A DNA stretch of 6,309 bases from Candidatus Moraniibacteriota bacterium. Its GTDB lineage: Bacteria > Patescibacteriota > Minisyncoccia > Moranbacterales > GCA-2747515. The translations under genes and the position numbers were made by a program. Shown here piece after piece: positions 1 to 6,020 of this stretch (position 1 is the stretch's first letter; every line of letters starts with the position of its first letter). The DNA is taken from assembly GCA_027039165.1 (NCBI GenBank), contig JALWEZ010000253.1, positions 1 through 6,309 of the forward strand. The letters run 5' to 3'. The notes beneath the pieces are model-generated. The model searched no databases, was not told the origin of the DNA, and was given only the letters and a program-made list of their open reading frames with translations.

Positions 1-6
1 ACGCAC

Positions 7-46
7 AAAAAATCGTCAATTTCCCGTGCCTCATCCTAGACGATTT
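7..46 (-). terminator. Probable intrinsic terminator after ydjM-like gene
   Basis: On the minus strand a perfect 8-bp inverted repeat, AAATCGTC (46-39) and GACGATTT (17-10), is followed directly by more Ts, giving a run of six Ts (12-7). It lies about 105 nt after the stop codon of the hydrolase gene and is the only terminator-like element there. The loop is long (21 nt) and the stem has only three G-C pairs, so it is weaker than the other terminators in this window. Confidence 0.45.
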
Positions 47-152
47 CATAAAACCATTTTTAAATTCTTCCAAACAAACCCAAAATATTTTCCACAAAAA
101 ATCACATTATGTATTGACCTATTACCAATTCAAATAATATCTAACACAACCC

Positions 153-704
153 TTAATATCTTCTGTTAATATTTTTAAATTCAAAAATTTTTGTCATAAT
201 TATATACACCAAACTAGGAACCCAAACCCAAATTAATTCACTAAAAACAACTTTTATCCCTGTTGTACTAAAAAAATTTTTTATTCCTAATGGAGAAACT
301 TCAATTGGTTGCCATGGCAAAAAATATCTAGTGTCGCTAAATGGTAAAAAGAATGCAACGCCAAGCCCCCCGTTTGTAAGTGCATCCAAAAAATCATGTA
401 ACATAATTGCTAGAAAAAAAGCTAATAGATAACATAATATAAAATTTTTATTCTTTCTAATCTCTTTTTTAAAAAGAATATAAACTATCAAAAAACTCAT
501 GGTAATAGCAAAAGCTATTGAGTGCGTAAAACCTCTATGTCCCCAAAAGCTATCATAAGGAATACCTAAATAAAATCCAATAGTATCTATATCTGGAAGC
601 ACTGAACACAAAGTTCCAACTATAATAAATTTTTTAGTTTTAATTTTCTTAAAAGAATTACTTAATGCATATCCACTGACTACATGACCAACTATAGATG
701 ACAT
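153..704 (-). CDS. YdjM-family inner-membrane metal-dependent hydrolase (DUF457)
   Basis: A 183-residue protein resembling YdjM/DUF457 membrane-bound metal-dependent hydrolases; in E. coli ydjM is LexA-regulated, but the substrate of the family is not well defined. Visible family features, all candidate metal ligands: His7 in an N-terminal GH motif, LPDID (Asp38, Asp40), GHRGFTHS (His56, His61), HDFLD (His103, Asp104, Asp107), then TNGGLGV (110-116) and the RYFLPWQPIEVSPL block (126-139). Hydrophobic segments near 26-47, 62-79, 88-105 and 152-171 suggest a multi-pass membrane protein. The length is normal for the family. The start codon lies 3 nt after the stop of the acetyltransferase gene with no Shine-Dalgarno sequence, so it is probably translated by coupling to that gene. 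I saw no obvious LexA box in the unit's leader. Family assignment is fairly sure; the biochemical role is not. Confidence 0.85.
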   Translation of the reverse strand: MSSIVGHVVSGYALSNSFKKIKTKKFIIVGTLCSVLPDIDTIGFYLGIPYDSFWGHRGFTHSIAFAITMSFLIVYILFKKEIRKNKNFILCYLLAFFLAIMLHDFLDALTNGGLGVAFFLPFSDTRYFLPWQPIEVSPLGIKNFFSTTGIKVVFSELIWVWVPSLVYIIMTKIFEFKNINRRY

Positions 705-707
705 AAG

Positions 708-1175
708 CTATACAAGTTTTTTTATATAATTCTTTCCTTGTTCCTTAAAACCCATTTTTTCATAAAAATCACGTCTTTCTTGAAATGAATTATTTGATTC
801 TAATCTAATATCAGATATTCCTTGAGTAATTGACCAATCTACAATAGAAAGAACTAACTTTTTTGCTATACCACGTCCTCTATATTTCTCTAAGACAAAC
901 ATTTCTTCAATTTCTGCCACATAAATACCCTCCCTTATTTGAGGAATCTTATGCACAATAGCTATTGCTACACTTTTTCCTTCTTCCAAAGCCAAAAATA
1001 CTGCACTTTCTTTCGAAAAAATAATTTTATCAAATACTTCGGCGCTAAATTCCGAAATTAAAGAAGGATTTATCACGTAATTTAAATTATCCACAAACAC
1101 ACAAGAATCTCTATGATTTTCAAGTAAATCTAATACAATATCTTTGTGTGAATTATCTGCTTTAATTATTTTCAT
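708..1175 (-). CDS. GNAT-family N-acetyltransferase
   Basis: A 155-residue single-domain GNAT acetyltransferase that would transfer an acetyl group from acetyl-CoA to an amine. The acetyl-CoA pyrophosphate-binding motif A is clear: EEMFVLEKYRGRGIAKKLV, with the R-G-x-G-x-A core at 99-104, preceded by the beta-4 strand. Motif B follows as RRDFYEKMGFKEQG (134-147), the usual FYEKxGF C-terminal signature. The N-terminal half (1-60) is less conserved and would determine the substrate; the substrate cannot be read from the sequence. There is no Shine-Dalgarno motif before the ATG, only an A/T-rich stretch with a run of As. It is first in a two-gene unit with the YdjM-like hydrolase 3 nt downstream, under a promoter candidate about 160 bp upstream. 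Confidence 0.85.
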   Translation of the reverse strand: MKIIKADNSHKDIVLDLLENHRDSCVFVDNLNYVINPSLISEFSAEVFDKIIFSKESAVFLALEEGKSVAIAIVHKIPQIREGIYVAEIEEMFVLEKYRGRGIAKKLVLSIVDWSITQGISDIRLESNNSFQERRDFYEKMGFKEQGKNYIKKLV

Positions 1176-1332
1176 TTTTTTTAAAAATATCTATTTAAAC
1201 TAAGTGATACAAAATATACAAATAAATAAATTCAAGTAGAAATCATTTTTCTTTAAAGACTGTGTATATTTCTTTAAACAAAAAGGATTTATAAATAAAC
1301 TTCAAAGATATTTTCTGTGTCACTATGTTTAT

Positions 1333-1361
1333 AGTATACCGTAAATATAGCTTTTCTTCAA
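1333..1361 (-). promoter_or_regulatory. Candidate sigma-70 promoter for the acetyltransferase-hydrolase unit
   Basis: On the minus strand TTGAAG (1361-1356) and TATACT (1338-1333) are separated by 17 bp, matching sigma-70 -35 and -10 elements at 4/6 and 5/6 positions. Transcription would start near 1326 and give a leader of about 150 nt. It lies just after the terminator of the preceding gene, where a promoter is expected. The 1176-1332 leader otherwise shows only A/T-rich sequence, including two copies of TTTAAAGAAA. Confidence 0.5.
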
Positions 1362-1401
1362 CAAAAACCTTATATTTGTTTTTGAAACTTTAAATTGCAA
1401 G

Positions 1402-1432
1402 AAAAAATAAACCCCAATTTTAATTAGGGCTT
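1402..1432 (-). terminator. Intrinsic terminator overlapping the 3' end of the membrane-protein gene
   Basis: Minus strand: AAGCCCTAATT (1432-1422) can pair over 11 positions with AATTGGGGTTT (1419-1409), with two G-U wobbles. The inner A-T pairs probably open to give a realistic loop. The T-rich tail follows (TTTATTTTTT, 1411-1402). The upstream arm contains the last codons, and the TAA stop (1422-1420) falls at the apex of the hairpin. Confidence 0.75.
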
Positions 1433-2214
1433 TTATTATATTTTGACTTATTTACGATATAAAGATAAGCTATACAAAGCACATATGAAGCGAAAAAGCC
1501 TGCGTATAATCCCATTAGTGGAAGCAATCCTACAAGAAGCAAATAAAAGACCACTATCGTGGTTATACTTCTAGCTAAATTTTTAAGCATTGTCGGATAT
1601 ACCTCATTTCCATAACTCAAAAGCAAAATTACCAAAAGCGGTGCAGGACCTGTAGGAAATGAAGCCATAACTCCAGACCACTCAGGACCAAGAACTTTTG
1701 CAAGTTCTGTTACAAATACTACAAATCCTACTATAAAAGAAAATAAAATTATTATCTCTAATAATGTTCTCTTTTTTGTGTCCACCTTCTTTTCTGAAGG
1801 CATATGATAAAAAAAGATTATCATAGTAGATACACTAATTACAAAAATCAACAGACTTTTGGCAAATGTTAAATTTTGTATAGATGTAACATATATAGAA
1901 GTAGCTAAAAATGCACCAAGCCCAGCTATACTTGCAATAATAGCTTGCGCTGTTGTATTGCTAGTGTATAAATGACCTCCTACATAAAAACCAATAGCAA
2001 AAGATGTCGAACCACTAAGACCTGCGATAGCGTAAGGCAATCCACTGAGTGCAAATTCAATTCCTTGCTCTTTTGTAAAGAAAAACATCATTACAGCAGT
2101 TGCACCTGGCAGTCCTGCTATAATCCCTCCAATTCTTGGATTCCTCTCAGTTACATAAACCAAAAGTAAAATCATAAAAGCAGTAACTGCACTTTTAATT
2201 AATATCATTGTCAT
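1420..2214 (-). CDS. Multi-pass membrane protein, apparently a tandem GlpM/DUF3147-like duplication
   Basis: I place the start at ATG 2214-2212 (264 residues), not at an in-frame ATG 17 codons upstream, because a perfect AGGAGGT lies 6 nt before it; a further ATG two codons later is also possible. The protein is almost wholly hydrophobic, with likely helices near 4-21, 29-46, 60-78, 90-110, 119-137, 151-169, 188-200 and 216-252. The first half (LIKSAV..., then ERNPRIGGIIAGLPGATAV at 23-41, then a KEQGIE segment at 48-53) recalls E. coli GlpM (DUF3147). The second half repeats the pattern about 151 residues later: GPEWSGVMASFPTGPAPLL (176-194). A charged linker (EKKVDTKKR, 141-149) joins the halves. 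E. coli GlpM is a single unit of about 109 residues, so this would be a fused duplicate. Transport or membrane function is inferred only; the similarity is from memory, not a search. Confidence 0.7.
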   Translation of the reverse strand: MTMILIKSAVTAFMILLLVYVTERNPRIGGIIAGLPGATAVMMFFFTKEQGIEFALSGLPYAIAGLSGSTSFAIGFYVGGHLYTSNTTAQAIIASIAGLGAFLATSIYVTSIQNLTFAKSLLIFVISVSTMIIFFYHMPSEKKVDTKKRTLLEIIILFSFIVGFVVFVTELAKVLGPEWSGVMASFPTGPAPLLVILLLSYGNEVYPTMLKNLARSITTIVVFYLLLVGLLPLMGLYAGFFASYVLCIAYLYIVNKSKYNKSPN

Positions 2215-2220
2215 TGCTCT

Positions 2221-2227
2221 ACCTCCT
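2221..2227 (-). promoter_or_regulatory. Perfect Shine-Dalgarno that fixes the start of the GlpM-like gene
   Basis: Minus strand AGGAGGT (2227-2221) sits 6 nt before ATG 2214-2212. It supports the internal start rather than the in-frame ATG at 2265-2263, which would place this motif inside the coding sequence. It is the only full Shine-Dalgarno before any of the five genes. Confidence 0.8.
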
Positions 2228-2301
2228 GTAGAAAATTTATTAATCGTAAAAGTTACGAAAAGCATTTTATATAATTCTCTATTATTAAGGAACTATCTTC
2301 T

Positions 2302-2330
2302 ATTATTATTCCAAAATTACTCAAAGTCAA
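2302..2330 (-). promoter_or_regulatory. Candidate promoter between nrdB and the GlpM-like gene
   Basis: Minus strand TTGACT (2330-2325) and AATAAT (2307-2302) have a 17-bp spacer, each 5/6 matches to sigma-70 consensus. Transcription would begin near 2295, giving a leader of about 80 nt before the start at 2214. No terminator hairpin is visible between nrdB and this gene, so read-through from nrdAB is also possible. Confidence 0.45.
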
Positions 2331-2346
2331 CTAATCAATTTTAGAT

Positions 2347-3381
2347 TTAAATTTCTTCCCAGTCTCCAGCAAGTCCAGAGGATTGAGTGTAATTTATAAC
2401 ACTTCCTTCAAAAAAATTACTTTTATCTCCATCTAAATCTTGAAGTCTGTCTAAGTGTTTGTAGGGATTTTCTTTCGCGTCTTTGTATAATACACCAATT
2501 CCCAACATTTCTAAACGATGATTTGCAAGCCATTTGGTGTATTTTTCTGTAGATTCTCCATTAATTCCTGGTATCTTATCTCCTAATATATGGTTACTCC
2601 AGTTTATTTCTTGTTTAACTGCAATTTGCATCATATCTATAATTACTTTTTCACTGTAAATTTCTCCAAATTCTTTTTTGATTTCTTTTATTATATTTGC
2701 AAATAAAGTAACATGAGTTAATTCATCTCTTCTTATATAAGCTATCATCCTACCAGTTGCTTGCATTTTCATTTGATCAACCAATGAATCAAAAAAAGCA
2801 AAGCCATTATAAAAATAAAGGGATTCAAGTAAATAATTTGCAATTACAGTTTTAAAAAAATTATCATCACTTGGTTTGTCTTTAAAATCCTGGTAAATTT
2901 GTCCTATGTATTTGTTTCTCTCAAGTAAAATTTCATCATTTTTCCAAAAATAATATATTTCATTCCTTTCTTGGGAATCCACTACAGTCTCTAAGATTGT
3001 TGCGTATGATTGAGAATGAATTGCTTCTTGATAAGTTTGGATTGCAAGTAATAAATTTACTTCTGGTGCTGTTATGTAATCAGAAATATTTGGTAAATTT
3101 ACAGTTTGTACTGAGTCTAAAAATATAAGAAAAGAAAGTATTCCTTTATATGCTTTTTGCTCATGTGAGCTCAAATTACTTTCAAACATTCTTGCATCAT
3201 CTTTTAGTCCAGTTATTTTTTCTGGAATCCAGAAATTACCTATCATTATAGGATACATTTTTTTTGCCCAAGTATACTTACTATCATTCAATTGAAAAAG
3301 TCCGGTTGTAGAACCTTTTATTATTCTACGATTTTTTATAGTATCGTCACCTTTTGGATTAAAAATATTTTTTTTCTTCAT
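2347..3381 (-). CDS. nrdB: Class I ribonucleotide reductase beta (radical) subunit
   Basis: A 344-residue ferritin-like R2 subunit, which holds the dimetal site and stable tyrosyl radical used by NrdA to reduce ribonucleotides to deoxyribonucleotides. By alignment to E. coli NrdB, the metal ligands are all present: Asp89 (in FLDS), Glu119 and His122 (YQEAIHSQSY), Glu186 (LLESLYFY), Glu220 and His223 (RRDELTH). The radical Tyr is kept at Tyr126, so this is a tyrosyl type rather than a Phe-bearing class Ic enzyme. Radical-transfer residues also have counterparts: Trp51 (NFWIPE), Asp219 and probably Tyr331 in the C-terminal tail, which would dock in NrdA. The gene follows nrdA by 26 nt with no Shine-Dalgarno, only AT-rich sequence, and no internal promoter is obvious, so the two are co-transcribed. 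Whether the metal site is Fe-Fe or Mn-based cannot be read from sequence. Confidence 0.95.
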   Translation of the reverse strand: MKKKNIFNPKGDDTIKNRRIIKGSTTGLFQLNDSKYTWAKKMYPIMIGNFWIPEKITGLKDDARMFESNLSSHEQKAYKGILSFLIFLDSVQTVNLPNISDYITAPEVNLLLAIQTYQEAIHSQSYATILETVVDSQERNEIYYFWKNDEILLERNKYIGQIYQDFKDKPSDDNFFKTVIANYLLESLYFYNGFAFFDSLVDQMKMQATGRMIAYIRRDELTHVTLFANIIKEIKKEFGEIYSEKVIIDMMQIAVKQEINWSNHILGDKIPGINGESTEKYTKWLANHRLEMLGIGVLYKDAKENPYKHLDRLQDLDGDKSNFFEGSVINYTQSSGLAGDWEEI

Positions 3382-3407
3382 AAATTTAAATTAGTTTACT
3401 TAATACA

Positions 3408-5768
3408 TTAGCCACTGCATCCATCACAGACCCTTTTTTCTGAATTTACTTGATTTATATCAGCAGAAAGACTTCTTACATAATAGACTGTCTTTATGTT
3501 TTTCTCCCATGCTCTAAAATAATAGTCAAATAAATCTTTTGGACTAGTTTTTGCAGGATTAATCATCCACTCAAAACTTATTGATTGATCAACCCATTTA
3601 TAAACAACCGAAATCATATCTATTACATCACACATATCCATTGTTATATATTCTTTGTAAAAAAAATAGTTTTCGGGTGATAGTTTTGGTGCGACTCTTA
3701 CAGTCGGAGCAGATAAATTAGTTTCTACAAAATATTTTTTGTAAATTGGTAAAAGCGCTGCCGTTGTTCCTACTACGCCTGCTGTGGAAGTATTTGGAGC
3801 TGGAGCTGTATGATATCCAAATCTTACTCCAACTTTTTGCATCTTTTCAATTAAACTTGACCAATCTTCTCCTCTAGTTGTATTTTCTTTAAACCATGTC
3901 TTCGTTTTGTTTAAAATTTTTCCTTTGCTGTATTTACTTCCATTAAATAATCCATAAGCACCTCTTTCTTTTGCTAACTCCACGCTACTTTTGTAAGTGT
4001 AAAAAGAATACATTTCAAACAATCTATCCACTTCATTTCTTGCTTCCTGAGTTTCGTAATTTAATTGATGAGTTGCAAGATATTCTGCTAATCCTAGATA
4101 TCCAACTCCAACTGAACGATATTTAAGAGCAGTTTTTTGCGCTTCTTTTATAGGATAATAGTTTAAATCTATGACATTATCAAGTGTTCTCATCATAACA
4201 GGAAATACTTTTGCAGATAATTTTTCATCATTTACTTTTGCTATATTTATAGAAGCTAAGTTACAAACCACACTATCTCCTGGTTTATATGTTATTTTTA
4301 TATTTCCATCTTCTAGAGTTTCTTCTATAAATTTTGTAGGTGAAGTATTTTGACAAATTTCTGTGCAAAGCTGACTACCATACACATTTCCAGCGTGAGA
4401 ATTTGGATTAACTCTGTTTACTGTATCTCGAAAGAAAACATAAGGCATTCCAGTTTCTACAACGGTTTTTAGGTGTTTTACAAATAGATCCTTAGCACTA
4501 ACTGTTTTGATATTTTCTAGTTTTTTGCTTTTTTCAAGTTCTTTGTAGAATTTTTCAAAATCTTTATCAAAAAAATCTTGTAGTTTTTTTCCATAAACTT
4601 TTTCGATTTCATGTGGATCAAATAATGTCCAAGTACCATTCTCTCTGACTCTTTTCATAAATAAATCAGGTACAGATATAGCAGGAAAAATATCATAAGC
4701 TTTACTTCTAATATCTCCAGTTTCTGTTTGTAAATCCAAAAAATCATAAATATCTAAATGCCACACATCAAGTGTTACAGATATAGCACCAATTCTTGAA
4801 CCAAGTTGATTGACGGCTACTGCAGTGTCATTTATTACCTTAATCCACGGATTCACTCCACCAGAGGCACCTTTAACACCTCGTATAGAACCTCCTCTTG
4901 GTCGAATGTTACCCATATATACACCAACTCCTCCGCCAAATTTTGAAATCTGAGCCATATTTTCTATAGAGTGATAAATTGCTCTTAAATCGTCATCTAC
5001 GTTTAATTTGAAACAACTTGATAATTGATGGTAGTTTGTTCTAGCATTTAGAAGAGTTGGAGTTGGTAGTGATATATATTGCTTAGAAATGTAATCATAT
5101 AATTCAAAAGCAAAGCTCAGTCTATTTTTTTCTTTTTCTGGAATAGCCAAAAAAAGTGCAACGGACATATACATTTCTTGAGGAAGTTCTCTAATGATTC
5201 CATTTGGGTTTAGTAAATATCTTTTTGCAAAAGATAAAACTGTAGTATATTCATAGCTATCGTCAGTTTCTAGACTTAATTTTTCACCGGCTTTTAATAT
5301 ATCTTCTTTTTTGTAATATTTGTAAAAATCTTTATAATACAAACCTTCTTTAATATATGTATCAAATAGATCTTTGTATTTTTGAGGTGTGTATATTTCG
5401 CTTATTTTTATATTTCTATTTCTCGATGCTTTTTTATACAAGTCCGACAAAAATATTCTAGCAGCTATGTGTTGCCAAGCAGTATTTGTTGTAGAAATTA
5501 AATCAACAGCAGTTTTTACTAGTAATTTATTTATGTCTTTGCTGTGCATTTGAGGTACTAGGTTTTTTTGAAAAATATTTAAAAAATCGTTAAATTTACA
5601 CTTGTCTTCATATCCTTGAGAAGCTCTTAGAAACATTTTTTTAATTTTTTTTAAGTCAAATTTTTGTTCTTTTCCGTTTGATTTTATAATTTTTATCGAT
5701 TTTTTATCAATCATCTCCTGAATATTTTCGTATTTATTTGTAATTTCTTCTCTTTTTGATATTGTCAT
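3408..5768 (-). CDS. nrdA: Class I ribonucleotide reductase alpha (catalytic) subunit
   Basis: A 786-residue large subunit reducing ribonucleoside diphosphates. An N-terminal ATP-cone (about 24-115, beginning KIIKSNGKEQKFDLKKI) implies overall activity control by ATP/dATP. The ten-stranded barrel follows, with TPTLLNAR (236-243), the redox Cys252 (LSSCF), the thiyl-radical Cys468 and Glu470 (QLCTEI), the partner Cys502 (VVCNLASIN), and the phosphate-binding loop APNTSTAGVVGTTA (657-670). Tyr762-Tyr763 (KTVYYVRS) match the E. coli Tyr730-Tyr731 radical path. The C-terminus ends in CDGC (781-784), the swinging dithiol that is re-reduced by thioredoxin or glutaredoxin. One oddity: the position equal to E. 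coli Asn437, beside the active Cys, is Gln466. The start at 5768 lacks a Shine-Dalgarno; Met20 is preceded by AGGAG with no spacer, so it is not a better start. The stop lies 26 nt before nrdB. Confidence 0.96.
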   Translation of the reverse strand: MTISKREEITNKYENIQEMIDKKSIKIIKSNGKEQKFDLKKIKKMFLRASQGYEDKCKFNDFLNIFQKNLVPQMHSKDINKLLVKTAVDLISTTNTAWQHIAARIFLSDLYKKASRNRNIKISEIYTPQKYKDLFDTYIKEGLYYKDFYKYYKKEDILKAGEKLSLETDDSYEYTTVLSFAKRYLLNPNGIIRELPQEMYMSVALFLAIPEKEKNRLSFAFELYDYISKQYISLPTPTLLNARTNYHQLSSCFKLNVDDDLRAIYHSIENMAQISKFGGGVGVYMGNIRPRGGSIRGVKGASGGVNPWIKVINDTAVAVNQLGSRIGAISVTLDVWHLDIYDFLDLQTETGDIRSKAYDIFPAISVPDLFMKRVRENGTWTLFDPHEIEKVYGKKLQDFFDKDFEKFYKELEKSKKLENIKTVSAKDLFVKHLKTVVETGMPYVFFRDTVNRVNPNSHAGNVYGSQLCTEICQNTSPTKFIEETLEDGNIKITYKPGDSVVCNLASINIAKVNDEKLSAKVFPVMMRTLDNVIDLNYYPIKEAQKTALKYRSVGVGYLGLAEYLATHQLNYETQEARNEVDRLFEMYSFYTYKSSVELAKERGAYGLFNGSKYSKGKILNKTKTWFKENTTRGEDWSSLIEKMQKVGVRFGYHTAPAPNTSTAGVVGTTAALLPIYKKYFVETNLSAPTVRVAPKLSPENYFFYKEYITMDMCDVIDMISVVYKWVDQSISFEWMINPAKTSPKDLFDYYFRAWEKNIKTVYYVRSLSADINQVNSEKRVCDGCSG

Positions 5769-5810
5769 AAGTTATTATTTTAATTTATAGTTAATTGGTC
5801 TTTGAGACTC

Positions 5811-5848
5811 AAAAAAAAACAGCTCAATACATTTGCACTTATCAAGCT
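5811..5848 (-). terminator. Attenuator-like hairpin with T9 tract in the nrdAB leader
   Basis: Minus strand AGCTTGATA (5848-5840) pairs with TATTGAGCT (5829-5821) over nine positions including two adjacent G-U wobbles, around a 10-nt loop. One G follows, then nine consecutive Ts (5819-5811). It lies about 43 nt before the nrdA start and downstream of both nrd promoter candidates. The stem is weak in G-C, so termination would be partial. It could instead be a barrier to read-through from the upstream RNA gene. Confidence 0.5.
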
Positions 5849-5871
5849 TACAAATTAAGTATAACATATAA

Positions 5872-5900
5872 ATTATAAATGTTTATCCACAGATTTTGAA
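5872..5900 (-). promoter_or_regulatory. Candidate proximal nrdAB promoter
   Basis: Minus strand has a perfect TATAAT (5877-5872) with TTCAAA (5900-5895, 4/6 to consensus) 17 bp upstream. Transcription would start near 5865, giving a leader of about 97 nt that contains the attenuator-like hairpin. The weak -35 suggests either an activator or a low-level promoter. Confidence 0.5.
5883..5891 (+). promoter_or_regulatory. Perfect DnaA box upstream of nrdA
   Basis: TTATCCACA (5883-5891, plus strand) equals the consensus DnaA box. It falls in the spacer of the proximal nrdAB promoter candidate. In E. coli DnaA is known to bind upstream of nrdAB and tie its expression to replication initiation; a similar role here is inferred. 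A single 9-mer can occur by chance, and one also lies inside the acetyltransferase gene. Confidence 0.5.
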
Positions 5901-5903
5901 TAA

Positions 5904-5951
5904 CCACTATATATAGTATTTTGTTTAAATTAATATCACAATATCCCTTAT
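5904..5951. promoter_or_regulatory. Tandem NrdR boxes upstream of nrdA
   Basis: Box 1 (5904-5919, CCACTATATATAGTAT) matches the family palindrome ACACTATATATAGTGT at 14 of 16 positions; its core ACTATATATAGT (5906-5917) is a perfect palindrome. Box 2 (5936-5951) keeps a good left half (CACAATAT) and a degenerate right half. The 16-bp gap and 32-bp centre spacing equal three helical turns, the arrangement known for NrdR, the repressor of ribonucleotide reductase genes that senses ATP/dATP. No nrdR gene is in this window. Confidence 0.7.
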
Positions 5952-5958
5952 TTATCAA
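5930..5958 (-). promoter_or_regulatory. Candidate distal nrdAB promoter overlapping an NrdR box
   Basis: Minus strand TTGATA (5958-5953) and TATTAA (5935-5930) are 17 bp apart. NrdR box 2 fills the spacer exactly and box 1 lies just past the start site, which is how a repressor would block it. The -10 match is only moderate, so this is an alternative to the proximal promoter rather than a firm call. Confidence 0.35.
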
Positions 5959-5982
5959 AATTTATTTATATAGATTTTAAAT

Positions 5983-6020
5983 AAAAAGAAAATAGGAAAT
6001 CTCCCTTAGGGAAATCTCCT
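5983..6020 (-). terminator. Strong intrinsic terminator of the non-coding RNA gene
   Basis: Minus strand AGGAGATTTCCC (6020-6009), loop TAA, then GGGAGATTTCCT (6005-5994) forms a 12-bp stem with two G-U wobbles, followed by ATTTTCTTTTT (5993-5983). It begins directly after the terminal helix of the structured RNA. It separates that RNA from the nrdAB control region. Confidence 0.85.

Noticed and set aside
1087..1095. Second perfect TTATCCACA DnaA box
   Set aside because: It lies inside the acetyltransferase coding region, where the codons for Val-Asp-Asn-Leu account for it; there is no promoter or cluster of boxes nearby, so it is not evidence of an origin.
1972..2169. Plus-strand open frame of 65 codons
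   Set aside because: It lies wholly inside the GlpM-like gene on the other strand, has a Cys/Ser/Lys-rich low-complexity translation and no family features.
4171..4353. Plus-strand open frame of 60 codons
   Set aside because: It is antisense to the catalytic core of nrdA, and nothing supports translation.
153..5768. UGA-recoding genetic code (as in some candidate phyla)
   Set aside because: All five frames are unbroken under the standard code over about 1,700 codons, with Gly as GGN and Trp as TGG. The lack of TGA stops among five genes is expected at this base composition.
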